From Cohnella mopanensis (GTDB lineage Bacteria; Bacillota; Bacilli; Paenibacillales; Paenibacillaceae): 64,000 nucleotides of DNA. How positions within the stretch are numbered: position 1 is the first letter of the stretch; each line of letters begins with the position of its first letter. The DNA lies in assembly GCF_022352055.1 (NCBI RefSeq), contig NZ_JAKRWM010000001.1:1-64000 (forward strand). The letters run 5' to 3'. A program made the position numbers and the translations under genes. The notes under the pieces are model-generated. The model saw only the letters and a list, made by a program, of their open reading frames with translations. It was not told the origin of the DNA and made no database searches. Positions 28,972 to 38,222 of the stretch are shown here, piece by piece.

Positions 28972-29952
28972 ATGAACAAAGCGCCCCAGCCCCATAAACC
29001 GCTGGTTACGCACATCTATACCGCGGACCCGTCCGCTCATGTATTCGAGGGCAAAATCTACATCTATCCGTCACACGATATCGATCATGACGGACCCGAC
29101 AATGATAACGGCGATCAATATGCCATGGAAGACTATCGTGTGCTATCGCTTGAGAACTTCGATTCGCCTGTCATCGATGAAGGCCAAGTCCTTCATCTGA
29201 ACGATATCCCCTGGGCTTCCAAGCAGCTCTGGGCTCCGGACGCCGCTTACAAGAGCGGCACCTACTATCTGTTTTTCCCGGCGAGGGATCATCAGGGGAT
29301 TTTCCGGATCGGAGTCGCGACGGCAAAATCACCGGTCGGTCCTTTTGTGCCGCAGCCGAATTATATCGAGGGAAGCTTCAGCATTGATCCGGCCGTGTTC
29401 GTCGATGAGGACAATCAGGCCTACATCTATTTCGGCGGCTTATGGGGCGGCCAGTTGGAGAAATGGCAGACCGGAACGTTCGAGCAGAACGCCGTGGGAC
29501 CTGACGCAGATGCGCCCGCGCTTGGACCGCAGGTTGCGCTGCTTAGCGAGGATATGCTTTCTCTCCAAGGAGAGTCTCAGGAAATTTCCATCGTCCATGA
29601 GGATGGCAGCCCGATTCTAGCTGGTGATGAGGACCGTAGGTATTTCGAAGGACCCTGGGTGCACAAGTATAAAGGCTGGTACTACCTGTCCTACTCTACG
29701 GGAACCACGCACAAGCTTGTCTATGCCGTCAGTCGGAATCCGATGGGACCTTATACTTTCAAAGGGACCATCCTGACCCCGGTGATCGGCTGGACAACCC
29801 ATCATTCGATTGTCCAGTTCGAAGACAGATGGTATCTGTTCTACCATGACAGTTCCTTGTCGGGTGGTGTAAACCACAAGCGCTCCGTTAAATACGCGGA
29901 GTTGCATTACAACGAGGATGGAACGATCCAAACTATCGATCCGAACAAGTAA
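28972..29952 (+). CDS. GH43 glycosidase (beta-xylosidase/arabinofuranosidase)
   Basis: A 326-residue single-domain enzyme with no signal peptide. Catalytic residues are general base D19 in YTADPSAHVF, D139 in FSIDPAVFVDED and general acid E226 in YFEGPWVHKYKGWYY. It lacks the C-terminal sandwich of the GH43 at 18759, so the two enzymes are not duplicates. Follows the Cys-rich gene by 27 bases with its own GGGAGAG site, and is the last gene before a terminator. Activity on arabinoxylan oligomers is inferred from the operon. Confidence 0.9.
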   Translation: MNKAPQPHKPLVTHIYTADPSAHVFEGKIYIYPSHDIDHDGPDNDNGDQYAMEDYRVLSLENFDSPVIDEGQVLHLNDIPWASKQLWAPDAAYKSGTYYLFFPARDHQGIFRIGVATAKSPVGPFVPQPNYIEGSFSIDPAVFVDEDNQAYIYFGGLWGGQLEKWQTGTFEQNAVGPDADAPALGPQVALLSEDMLSLQGESQEISIVHEDGSPILAGDEDRRYFEGPWVHKYKGWYYLSYSTGTTHKLVYAVSRNPMGPYTFKGTILTPVIGWTTHHSIVQFEDRWYLFYHDSSLSGGVNHKRSVKYAELHYNEDGTIQTIDPNK

Positions 29953-30022
29953 CAAGATGCCAGCACGCGGAAGATTCTGAGAGACAGGGTTATGTTTATT
30001 AAGAACGATATCACACCTAATG

Positions 30023-30054
30023 AAGACAGCTGATTGTATTTAGCTGTCTTTTCC
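30023..30054 (+). terminator. Terminator of the arabinoxylan operon
   Basis: AAGACAGCT pairs perfectly with AGCTGTCTT around a 10-base loop, followed by TTCC; 70 bases after the GH43 stop. Confidence 0.82.
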
Positions 30055-30230
30055 TTGTTGGATGTAAATCCTCGCTCTATTCGAACCGAGAATGATCGAT
30101 AGCCACGTATTTCTCACCGACTAGGATGAGAGCGCTGGCCTTCGATAAAAACCATCTAAATTTTGGAATATTATACTATGAAAACGCATTCATAATCATG
30201 GTAAAATAAGAATTATTATCAGAGGAGAGG

Positions 30231-30239
30231 GTCCAGATC
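30231..30239 (+). promoter_or_regulatory. Ribosome binding site that selects an ATC start
   Basis: The purine run AGAGGAGAGGG (30221-30231) is correctly spaced for initiation at 30237-30239, which reads ATC. Either a rare ATC start is used, giving low expression, or the start codon has mutated from ATG, or a base is wrong in the sequence. Confidence 0.6.
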
Positions 30240-31328
30240 TTCAACGTTCTGCTTGTAGACGACGAACCGCTCGTCCTGGAAGGCTTGGCGTTCATGATCG
30301 ATTGGGAAGGTCACGGCTTTCGTGTCTGCGGCGAAGCGTGCGATGGGGAAGAAGCGCTGGACCGGATCCAGGAGTTGAACCCCGATCTGGTCGTGACGGA
30401 CGTCAGCATGCCGGTCATGGATGGGCTGCAGTTGATCGAGCACTGCACGAAGGCCTTGAAAGCGTCGTGCCGTTTCGTCATTCTGAGCGGGCACGATGAT
30501 TTCGCTTCCGCCCAGAAAGCGCTGACGTACGGAGTGCTCGATTACTGGTTAAAGCCGATCGACATCGAGGAAATTCACGCTACACTCGGAAAGCTTCACA
30601 GTGAGTGGTCGCATCCGTACGGGGACGGCACCGCGGGTTCGCCGCCTACGGCCGCACCGCTTGAAGCGGCTTGGACGGTCCCGGATGCCGGCGATCCGCT
30701 ATTCGATGCGGAGGATCAAATGTTGCTAGCGATCAAAGCTGAAGACGGGGCGACGATCGACGAAGCGGCTGAACGGCTCTGCCGCCAATTGCAGCTTTCG
30801 TTCGGGGGTGATGGGGAAGCCGGAAAGGCGTTCTTGTCGAACGTACTGTTGGAGCTGCTATGGAAAGTAATGGATGGAGAGGTGACGAACTCGGCTCCTG
30901 GGGGCGAACACGACCTCTCGCTTCCGGTCCTGTCGAACAGGGCAGACCGCTGGCCCGACGTCTTGGCGTCGTTTGCCCGCAAGGCGGCGGAGCAGTTGGC
31001 GCGGCAACGGTCCGTGACGGGCCCCGCGTGGGAGGCGGCCCGATTCATTCGGGAGCGCTACCGCGAGCCGCTTCAACTGCAGACCATCGCGAGAACGCTC
31101 CATTTCCAGCCTGCCTATCTGGGTCAGTTGTTCAAGAAGCAGATGGGCATGTCTTTCCTCGACTACGTTCACCGTACGCGGGTCGAGGCAGGCCGCAAGC
31201 TTCTGCGGAGAACGGATCTGAAAATCGCCGAAATAGCCCGGATGGTCGGATACGCCGATCCCGAGCAATTTGCCGCGAAATTCAAGCAATGGATGGACAT
31301 GACCCCTTCCCAATACAAAAACGGCTGA
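30237..31328 (+). CDS. Response regulator with AraC domain, apparent ATC start
   Basis: 363 residues if translation starts at ATC 30237. The receiver opens with FNVLLVDDEPLVLEG at exactly the place where all its relatives start, and AGAGGAGAGGG ends six bases before the ATC. No ATG, GTG or TTG lies in frame between the stop at 30207 and TTG 30285; that later TTG would remove the first strand and the acidic pair. Phospho-acceptor D55 in VTDVSMPVMDG. The C-terminus is an AraC double helix-turn-helix (IARTLHFQPAYLGQLFKK; IARMVGYADPEQFAAKFK). It is shorter than the 525-542-residue regulators elsewhere here, with little middle region. First gene of the trio with the kinase and a second regulator. 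Confidence 0.8.
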   Translation: MFNVLLVDDEPLVLEGLAFMIDWEGHGFRVCGEACDGEEALDRIQELNPDLVVTDVSMPVMDGLQLIEHCTKALKASCRFVILSGHDDFASAQKALTYGVLDYWLKPIDIEEIHATLGKLHSEWSHPYGDGTAGSPPTAAPLEAAWTVPDAGDPLFDAEDQMLLAIKAEDGATIDEAAERLCRQLQLSFGGDGEAGKAFLSNVLLELLWKVMDGEVTNSAPGGEHDLSLPVLSNRADRWPDVLASFARKAAEQLARQRSVTGPAWEAARFIRERYREPLQLQTIARTLHFQPAYLGQLFKKQMGMSFLDYVHRTRVEAGRKLLRRTDLKIAEIARMVGYADPEQFAAKFKQWMDMTPSQYKNG

Positions 31329-31346
31329 CTAGAAGGAGGCCCCCGC

Positions 31347-33152
31347 ATGCGCAAACCTATCGGATGGTTGGGCTTCGTTAACAACATTCCGCTCAATTGG
31401 AAGTTCACTCTCATCTACCTGTTTTGCGTTCTGTTGCCGATCCTGACGATCAACGTCCTCTTCTTCCGGCAAATGTCGGAGAACATCCAATCCCGGGAGC
31501 AGAACAACCTTCAGATGACAATCGAGCGGGCGGCCAAGAATGCGACGGACATGATCGAAGGTGGCGTGACGCTGAGCCATTCCGTGGCGACAGACCGTAT
31601 ATTGTACGAGATGCTGGACAAGGAATACGCCGATGTTGTCGATTTCTATGAAAGCTTCAATGAGTTGCTGACCGGCAAAATGAGGCCGTTTATGTCCGCC
31701 TACACTCACGTAGAGAACATTTCGGTGTTCACGGAAAATCCGACAGTCGTAAGCGGCAGCAATTTCTTCGTGCTGGACGAAGCGGCGAAGCGCAGTCTTT
31801 GGTACGAGGCAGCCTCCAATTCGCCGTCGGCCGTCAATGTCCTCATGTACACCGATGTCGACCCGATGAACGCGAAAGCGAGTAAGGAATACTTCAGCAT
31901 CGTGCGCAAACTGAACGAGTACCCGCTGTACGGGCGTTATGCCAAATATTTGCGCATCGATCTCAAGCTCAGCAGCTTCGACGAGATTCTGGAACAGGAG
32001 AAGCCGTACATGACGCTCAGCATGCTGGATCCGCAAGGCAGGGTGCTGTTCCCCTCCTCCCAGTTCATGGGGCAGACCGGATCGGCGGACAGCGGCGAGG
32101 ACGAGGGCTTGATGTTCCATAGTTCCCTGGGCAAGGCATCTTATATCCGCGGATGGACGCTTGTCGGTCTTGCAGAAGAGGGCCGTTTCCAGACGGCCGT
32201 CCAGAGCTCAAAGCGTTTCATCTGGGTACTGGCCGCCATCAGCACGTTGCTTCCGACTTCGCTCATCTTCATCATGCTGCGTTCATACAATTACCGGATT
32301 CGCCGGCTGTCCCGCCATATGGATAAAGCGACCAACGAGAAGTTCGACTTGATCGAGCTGCGTGAAGGCAAAGACGAGATCGGCGGATTGATCCGGAGCT
32401 ACAACCGGATGGCCGCCCAGATCGAGTCGCTCATTAACGATGTTTACAAGCTCGAAATCCAGCAGAAGGACATGCAGCTGGAGCAGGTGCGCGCCGAGAT
32501 GAAGCTGCTGCAAAGCCAGATGAACCCGCATTTTCTGTTTAACACGATGAACGCCCTGCTCGTCGTCAGCGTGAAGAACGGCTACACGGAAGTGGCCGAT
32601 ATCATCCGGAACTTGTCCCAATTGTTGCGTCGGATGCTCAGTTGGTCGGACTCCGCCGTCACGTTGCAAGACGAACTTCATTTTACGGAAATGTATTTGA
32701 AAATCGAAAAATTCCGGTTCGCGGATCGGTTTGACTACGTCTTCAACATCGAAGATGAAACCGCAAGTTGCCTGGTGCCGAAAATGTGTATCCAACCGCT
32801 TGTCGAGAATGCGTGCAAGCACGGGCTGCAGGCAGTCAAAGGGAAGCGTTTTATTCGCATTGAAGCCCGGCGAGCGGACAATTATTTGTTTGTGCTGGTC
32901 GAAGATAACGGTAAAGGCATGGATGAGGATCGGTTGAACGAAATCCGAAGCATGATGAACGGAAGCCTCGATTCGGACGAGAATGTGGGCATGCGTAACG
33001 TCTATAAGCGGCTACGGCTACATTACGGGGAACGCGTCGATTTTTACATCGACAGCCATCCGGACAAGGGCACTCGAATCAGCTTTCGGATTCCTGCCTT
33101 ATCCGCTGATGAAGGGGGGAGAAGAAATGTACTCGGTTCTGCTAGTGGATGA
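31347..33152 (+). CDS. YesM-type sensor histidine kinase
   Basis: 601 residues from ATG 31347 after AAGGAGG. Helix 1 is at about residues 20-40 (FTLIYLFCVLLPILTINVLF in part) and helix 2 near residue 295, with the sensing domain between. HAMP, then phospho-acceptor H395 in QMNPHFLFNTMN, VENACKHG and EDNGKGMDED. It lies between two short response regulators and upstream of a binding-protein and two permease genes, which are its likely targets. Confidence 0.93.
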   Translation: MRKPIGWLGFVNNIPLNWKFTLIYLFCVLLPILTINVLFFRQMSENIQSREQNNLQMTIERAAKNATDMIEGGVTLSHSVATDRILYEMLDKEYADVVDFYESFNELLTGKMRPFMSAYTHVENISVFTENPTVVSGSNFFVLDEAAKRSLWYEAASNSPSAVNVLMYTDVDPMNAKASKEYFSIVRKLNEYPLYGRYAKYLRIDLKLSSFDEILEQEKPYMTLSMLDPQGRVLFPSSQFMGQTGSADSGEDEGLMFHSSLGKASYIRGWTLVGLAEEGRFQTAVQSSKRFIWVLAAISTLLPTSLIFIMLRSYNYRIRRLSRHMDKATNEKFDLIELREGKDEIGGLIRSYNRMAAQIESLINDVYKLEIQQKDMQLEQVRAEMKLLQSQMNPHFLFNTMNALLVVSVKNGYTEVADIIRNLSQLLRRMLSWSDSAVTLQDELHFTEMYLKIEKFRFADRFDYVFNIEDETASCLVPKMCIQPLVENACKHGLQAVKGKRFIRIEARRADNYLFVLVEDNGKGMDEDRLNEIRSMMNGSLDSDENVGMRNVYKRLRLHYGERVDFYIDSHPDKGTRISFRIPALSADEGGRRNVLGSASG

Positions 33153-34200
33153 CGAACCGTGGGCGATCGAAGGCTTACAAATGTTCGTTGATTGGGAGAA
33201 ACTCGGCTTTCGCGTCTGTGGTGTGTGCGAGAACGGCGCCGAGGCGCTGTCGGCGGCGCGCGAGTTGATGCCGGATGTCATCGTGACGGATATCCGGATG
33301 CCGGAGATGGACGGTTTAGAGCTGATTGGAAAATTGCACGAGGAGCGGGGATCCCCTTCCGAACTCGTCGTGCTCAGCGCCTACAGCGAGTTTGTGTTCG
33401 CCAAACGCGCCATGCAACTCGGCGTCCATCATTACTTGCTGAAGCCGGTCATCGGAGAAGAGGCGGAGGAGGTGCTGTCGCAGATCCGCTTGCGGCTGGA
33501 CACCCGCCGGGCGTTACAGAGTAAGGTGGACGGTGGCGGTGAAGAGGAGTCGCTGCCGGCTCTGGTCGCGCATCGGATGAAGGATGTGCTGCAATCGGTC
33601 GAAGATGCGGACCGGGTCCGTGCGACGGAAGTGATCGATAGCATATTCAGGGAGCTGGGTGGCCGTTCGTTCGAATGGGCCGAGCTGTTCGCGGGCTCGT
33701 TGACCGTTCAATGCAGCAAGCTAATTCGCGGATTAGGCGGCGATCCAGCCTTGTTGCTACGCCCCTTTCCGGAACCGGATTCATACGGGATGGATGCCGG
33801 GCAGGTGTCCGTGCAGACGCGTATTCTCTCGTATGCGGAGCAAGCGATCGGTGCGGTGCAATCGATTCGCGAACGCAGGCCCGGCAGCACGATGGCCGAG
33901 GTTGACAGATACGTCTGTGAGAATTATCGCAGCCCGCTGTCGATCCGGGAAGTAGCGGCGAGGTTTTATTTGAACCCCGTTTATCTGGGGAAGGCATACC
34001 AGGATAAATTCGGCTGCGGATTGCTTGATCGGATTCACGATTTGCGGATCGCCGAGGCATGCGAGAAGCTTCGCGGCACAGCCGGGTCGACCGGCGCTAT
34101 TGCAGAGCAGGTCGGGTATGCGCACTACCACCATTTTCTGCAGCATTTCGAACGGCGTACGGGTAAAAAGCCGGTGGAATACAGAGCTTCGAAAGGGTGA
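33127..34200 (+). CDS. Response regulator with AraC domain
   Basis: 357 residues from ATG 33127 (MYSVLLVDDEPWAIEG), overlapping the kinase end by 26 bases; the longer open frame is inside the kinase and is not used. GGGGGGAGAAG precedes the start. Phospho-acceptor D55 in VTDIRMPEMDG. C-terminal helix-turn-helices are VAARFYLNPVYLGKAYQDK and IAEQVGYAHYHHFLQHFE. Its receiver and length resemble the regulator at 30237, so the two may be duplicates that share the one kinase. Confidence 0.92.
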   Translation: MYSVLLVDDEPWAIEGLQMFVDWEKLGFRVCGVCENGAEALSAARELMPDVIVTDIRMPEMDGLELIGKLHEERGSPSELVVLSAYSEFVFAKRAMQLGVHHYLLKPVIGEEAEEVLSQIRLRLDTRRALQSKVDGGGEEESLPALVAHRMKDVLQSVEDADRVRATEVIDSIFRELGGRSFEWAELFAGSLTVQCSKLIRGLGGDPALLLRPFPEPDSYGMDAGQVSVQTRILSYAEQAIGAVQSIRERRPGSTMAEVDRYVCENYRSPLSIREVAARFYLNPVYLGKAYQDKFGCGLLDRIHDLRIAEACEKLRGTAGSTGAIAEQVGYAHYHHFLQHFERRTGKKPVEYRASKG

Positions 34201-34280
34201 AGGTTCGAAATGGTATCCTGTAGTGGAAACCGAAATTTAAGGGGGATCCCCATTTAATCCGTGAATTGAAACCGCCTTCA

Positions 34281-34294
34281 AGAAAGCGCTACCA
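34281..34294 (+). promoter_or_regulatory. Candidate cre site before the binding-protein gene
   Basis: AGAAAGCGCTACCA agrees with the cre consensus TGWAANCGNTNWCA at 12 of 14 positions. It lies 60 bases before the binding-protein start. CcpA control is an inference. Confidence 0.45.
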
Positions 34295-34353
34295 TAAGAG
34301 AAGCAAGACGAATGCGCGCCGTCTTGCGTCACATCCGCTGAGGAGGATTTATC

Positions 34354-36069
34354 ATGGGGGTTCGAACAAGAAAAGCGGCCTTAGGGTTGCTCATGTTGAT
34401 TCTGACGTTCAGTATTATTGCGTCAGCTTGCTCCAAGAACGGAAACAATGAGAGCAGCCCGTCGTCATCTGCGTCGCAGAGCACGAAAGAAGCCAGTTCG
34501 TCTGAATCGAGTTCGGCTGAAACGAAAGTGGAGCCGCTTACCATTTCCTTGTTTACAGCTGCTACGATTATCCCGACGGATGACAACAAAATCTATCAGG
34601 AAATCAAGAATCAGCTCGGCGTAACGCTGAAGGAAGAATATTTGGTCGGCGATATCGAGCAGAAGCTCGGCGTTATGATCGCCGGCGGCGATTACCCGGA
34701 CATGATTACGGCGAATACGAAGCTGACGGCGGCCAAAGCGGTCATTCCGCTGGAAGACTTGATCGAGCAGCACGCACCGAACTTGAAGAAGCACTTCGGA
34801 AAAGTGTGGGAACAATTGAAAGACCCGGCGGACGGTCACATCTACTGGTTGCCGAACTACGGGGTTTATCAAGGCGACTTCAAGCCGACGGATTACATGG
34901 GACCGGGATTCTATATCCAGAAGGCGATTCTCAAAGAAAACGGTTATCCGAAAATCAAGACTCTGGACGAATACTTCAAGTTGATAGAAGATTATGCGGC
35001 CAAGTACCCTGAGATCGACGGCCAACCGACGATCGGTTTCACATCGCTCGCTTTCGACTGGCGCGACTGGGGTCTGCGCAACGCGCCGCAGCATTTGGCC
35101 GGCCATCCGAACGACGGCGGCGTCCTCGTCGATCCGAATACGAACGTCGCAACGCTATATTCCGCTACGGATACAGCGAAGCCGTACTATAGTAAGCTGA
35201 ACGAAATCAATGCCAAAGGCCTGATGGACAAAGAAGCGTTCGCGCAAAACTTTGACCAGTATCTAGCGAAGGTGTCCAGCGGCCGCGTGCTCGGCATGTT
35301 CGACCAACGCTGGAACTTCCTTGTAGCCCATGATTCACTCGTCTCTCAAGGCAAGTTCGACCGCACTTACGTCGGCTTCCCGCTCGTCTATGACGCGAAC
35401 ACGAAGGACTACTATCTTGACCGTCCGCCGATCAACTTGAACAACGGATTCGGCATCACGGTCAACGCCAGGGATCCAGAGAAAATCATCAAGTTCATCG
35501 ACACGATGCTCTCGGAGAAATGGCAGAAGCGCATGAACTGGGGCGAAGAAGGCTTCGACTATCTCGTCGGCGACAACGGACTCTACTACCGGACGCCGGA
35601 AATGCGCACACAACAAGAAGACGTCACTTGGAGGCAGAAGTACAAGGCGGAATCGCTCTGGGGCTATCTTCCTAAATTGGAGGGCAACTATCCGGACGGC
35701 AACGCCGACGGCGCGGGCAACCAGCCGGACGAATTCTTCGCGAACTTGAAGGACATCGATAAAGAGCTGTTGACCGCCTACGGCTACAAAACGTGGACCG
35801 ACTTCTTCTCGGCGCCGGTGGATAACCGCGTATCGTACCCGGCATGGAACATCGACCTCATCGAAGGCTCCCCTGCGAAAGTCGCCAACCAGAAGATGAA
35901 GGATCTGGACTTCAAGTATTTGCCGAAGGCGATCTTAAGCAAACCGGAAAAATTCGAAGAAGTATGGTCTGAGTATGTCGGCCAGATGGGCAAAGTGGAT
36001 ACGCAAGCCTATCTGAATCGAGTCAACGAACAACTGAAATGGCGCTCTGACACTTGGACGAGTAAATAA
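34354..36069 (+). CDS. ABC solute-binding lipoprotein, large LplA-like
   Basis: 571 residues from ATG 34354 after GAGGAGG. Lipobox IASAC with C26, then a Ser/Glu-rich linker to about residue 60. The large size and its LplB and YtcP partners place it with the group that binds complex oligosaccharides. No glycosidase gene is in this operon, so the substrate cannot be guessed. It is followed by a hairpin and the two permeases, and preceded by the regulator-kinase-regulator trio. Confidence 0.9.
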   Translation: MGVRTRKAALGLLMLILTFSIIASACSKNGNNESSPSSSASQSTKEASSSESSSAETKVEPLTISLFTAATIIPTDDNKIYQEIKNQLGVTLKEEYLVGDIEQKLGVMIAGGDYPDMITANTKLTAAKAVIPLEDLIEQHAPNLKKHFGKVWEQLKDPADGHIYWLPNYGVYQGDFKPTDYMGPGFYIQKAILKENGYPKIKTLDEYFKLIEDYAAKYPEIDGQPTIGFTSLAFDWRDWGLRNAPQHLAGHPNDGGVLVDPNTNVATLYSATDTAKPYYSKLNEINAKGLMDKEAFAQNFDQYLAKVSSGRVLGMFDQRWNFLVAHDSLVSQGKFDRTYVGFPLVYDANTKDYYLDRPPINLNNGFGITVNARDPEKIIKFIDTMLSEKWQKRMNWGEEGFDYLVGDNGLYYRTPEMRTQQEDVTWRQKYKAESLWGYLPKLEGNYPDGNADGAGNQPDEFFANLKDIDKELLTAYGYKTWTDFFSAPVDNRVSYPAWNIDLIEGSPAKVANQKMKDLDFKYLPKAILSKPEKFEEVWSEYVGQMGKVDTQAYLNRVNEQLKWRSDTWTSK

Positions 36070-36078
36070 GACGAAGGA

Positions 36079-36120
36079 GGGCGGAAGGTTGGAGCGATTG
36101 TTCCGGCCTTCCGCCCTTTC
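36079..36120 (+). terminator. Hairpin between binding-protein and permease genes
   Basis: GGGCGGAAGG pairs perfectly with CCTTCCGCCC around an 18-base loop, followed by TTTC. It lies 10 bases after the stop codon and 19 before the permease start, and is probably a partial terminator. Confidence 0.8.
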
Positions 36121-36139
36121 AAGACAGGAGGCGGAACCG

Positions 36140-37114
36140 ATGCCGCAGCATACGGTCCACAAGGTTGAAATCGCACCTCAGTCCGCTCCGCGGACCGAAA
36201 CGTTCTGGAGGAAGATGGTCCGCCAGCGACAATTGATCATCATGTCTTTCCCGATGGTGTTATACGTCCTGCTCTTTGCCTATGGTCCCCTCTGGGGCTG
36301 GCTGATGGCGTTCCAGGACTTTAAGCCGATGGCGGGAGTCTCGATCTTTGAACAGAAATGGGTCGGACTGGATCAATTCAAGTTTCTGTTTCTGGATGAA
36401 GGCTTCACCCGGGTTCTTCGCAATACGATCGCGATGAGCTTCATCTCGCTCATCCTTGGGTTTGGCACGGCGATCGGCTTGGCACTGCTGCTGAACGAAA
36501 TCAAGAAAACAGGCTTCAAGCGGTTAATCCAGACCATCTCGTATCTTCCGCACTTTCTATCTTGGGTTATCGTGACCGGTCTCGTCTCGATGTCGTTATC
36601 CACCGAAAGCGGCATCGTGAACATCGTGCTCATGAAGCTCCATATCATCAATGAACCGATTCTGTGGCTGGGCGAAGGCAAGTACTTCTGGGGAATCGTT
36701 GGGATGACCAACGTCTGGAAGGAAGTCGGCTGGAACACGATCATTTACTTGGCGGCCATTGCATCCGTCGACCCGTCCTTGTACGAAGCGGCGGAGGTAG
36801 ACGGCGCGGGGCGCTACCGCAAAATATGGAACATCACGCTGCCCGGCATCAGGCCGATTATCGTCATCCTGCTGATCATGAACGTCGGCTGGATTCTGAA
36901 TGGCGGCGGCTTCGACATTCAATATTTCCTCGGCAACGGACAAGTGCTCGACTGGTCGGAGACGATCGACATATTCGTCCTGAAGTACGGTCTCAAACTC
37001 GGGAACTACTCGCTCGGCGTCGCAGCCGGCATATTCAAAACCGTCGTCAGCATCATACTACTCTACTGCGCGAATTTAATCGCCAAGCGTCTCGGCGAAG
37101 AGCGACTTATATAA
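36140..37114 (+). CDS. ABC sugar permease, LplB type
   Basis: 324 residues from ATG 36140 after AGGAGG; the longer open frame upstream lies in the hairpin and is not used. Basic N-terminal tail, six predicted helices, EAA loop LYEAAEVDGAGRYRKIWN followed by ITLPGIRP. Forms the channel with the following YtcP-type gene. Confidence 0.92.
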   Translation: MPQHTVHKVEIAPQSAPRTETFWRKMVRQRQLIIMSFPMVLYVLLFAYGPLWGWLMAFQDFKPMAGVSIFEQKWVGLDQFKFLFLDEGFTRVLRNTIAMSFISLILGFGTAIGLALLLNEIKKTGFKRLIQTISYLPHFLSWVIVTGLVSMSLSTESGIVNIVLMKLHIINEPILWLGEGKYFWGIVGMTNVWKEVGWNTIIYLAAIASVDPSLYEAAEVDGAGRYRKIWNITLPGIRPIIVILLIMNVGWILNGGGFDIQYFLGNGQVLDWSETIDIFVLKYGLKLGNYSLGVAAGIFKTVVSIILLYCANLIAKRLGEERLI

Positions 37115-37126
37115 GGAGGGCTCCGC

Positions 37127-38047
37127 ATGCAAACTGCCAACAAAATATTCAAGACGGAGCCGCTCCTGTTTCATACGTTTAACGTCATATTCATGCTGTT
37201 CGTCGCGGTTGTCACATTATATCCGTTCCTCAACACGCTGGCGGTCTCATTCAACTCAGGCCTCGATACGACGCGCGGCGGTATCTACGTGTGGCCGCGG
37301 GAATGGACATTCAAGAACTATGAAGCGGTATTCGCGACCGGCAAAGTGTACCACGCGTTCTGGGTGTCCGTCGCCCGGACCGTGATCGGCACGGTGGTCA
37401 GCGTCTTCCTGACCACTATGCTGGCGTATACGATTAGCCGTAAGGAGTATATGTTCCGCAAGCCCGTCACGCTGATTTTTATTCTTACGATGTATTTCAG
37501 TGCCGGCCTCATTCCTTCGTATTTTTTGATCAAGGATCTGCACCTGCTGAATACATTTCTTGTTTATATTCTGTTTCCGGGAGCTGGGGCAGGGCTGATC
37601 AGCGCGTTTAACATGCTTGTCGTCCGTACCTACATTCACACGCTGCCGGAAAGCTTGATCGAATCGTCTAAGATAGACGGCGCGAGCGACTACCGGGTAT
37701 TCTTCAGCATCATTTTGCCGCTTTGTACGCCGGTGATCGCGACGATCGCGTTGTTCACGGCCGTCGGCCAATGGAACACGTGGTTCGACACGTTCATCTT
37801 CGCCTCGTCCAAGCCGAACCTGAGCACGCTTCAATTCGAGCTGATGAGGCTGCTGTCTTCATCGGTGAATTCCAATGCCAATCCGAGCTTGTCGTCTACA
37901 GCTGCCAAGGATACCGCAACGATGATTACGCCGCTGTCGATCCGAGCCGCCATTACGATGGTTGCATCAGTGCCGATTCTGGTTGTGTATCCGTTCCTGC
38001 AACGGCATTTCGTATCGGGATTGCAGCTAGGGAGCGTGAAGGAGTGA
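37127..38047 (+). CDS. ABC sugar permease, YtcP type
   Basis: 306 residues after AAGGAGG; six predicted helices; EAA loop LIESSKIDGASDYRVFFS followed by IILPLCTPVI; end HFVSGLQLGSVKE. Last gene of the transporter, 12 bases after its partner. Confidence 0.92.
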   Translation: MQTANKIFKTEPLLFHTFNVIFMLFVAVVTLYPFLNTLAVSFNSGLDTTRGGIYVWPREWTFKNYEAVFATGKVYHAFWVSVARTVIGTVVSVFLTTMLAYTISRKEYMFRKPVTLIFILTMYFSAGLIPSYFLIKDLHLLNTFLVYILFPGAGAGLISAFNMLVVRTYIHTLPESLIESSKIDGASDYRVFFSIILPLCTPVIATIALFTAVGQWNTWFDTFIFASSKPNLSTLQFELMRLLSSSVNSNANPSLSSTAAKDTATMITPLSIRAAITMVASVPILVVYPFLQRHFVSGLQLGSVKE

Positions 38048-38104
38048 CATAGGCGTATTTGTCCCATCGAACGCACGCTCGTAACCCTTGGTTATATTGA
38101 TCAT

Positions 38105-38133
38105 AAAAAAAGCCCTCAAAGGGGCTTTTTTTT
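38105..38133 (+). terminator. Terminator of the importer operon
   Basis: AAAAAAAGCCC with GGGCTTTTTTTT, short loop. A and T runs on both sides mean it may work on both strands. Confidence 0.85.
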
Positions 38134-38143
38134 ACTTCATATG

Positions 38144-38173
38144 TTGACATAGCCTCTCAAACTTCATTATACT
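38144..38173 (+). promoter_or_regulatory. SigA-type promoter of the SDR gene
   Basis: TTGACA at 38144-38149 and TATACT at 38168-38173 with an 18-base spacer, 50 bases before the gene. Confidence 0.75.
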
Positions 38174-38182
38174 TTTAATGAA

Positions 38183-38191
38183 CAACTGTTG
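38183..38191. promoter_or_regulatory. Short inverted repeat at the transcription start
   Basis: CAACTGTTG (half sites CAAC and GTTG) lies where transcription from the promoter at 38144-38173 should begin. It is a possible operator for the TetR-like regulator encoded downstream. The half sites are short, so this is only a candidate. Confidence 0.35.
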
Positions 38192-38222
38192 ATTAACTTA
38201 TTTTACTCGAGGGGGATTTGGC

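Noticed and set aside
31329..32120. 263-codon open frame on the minus strand
   Set aside because: Opposite the kinase gene at 31347, without a ribosome binding site or known motifs.
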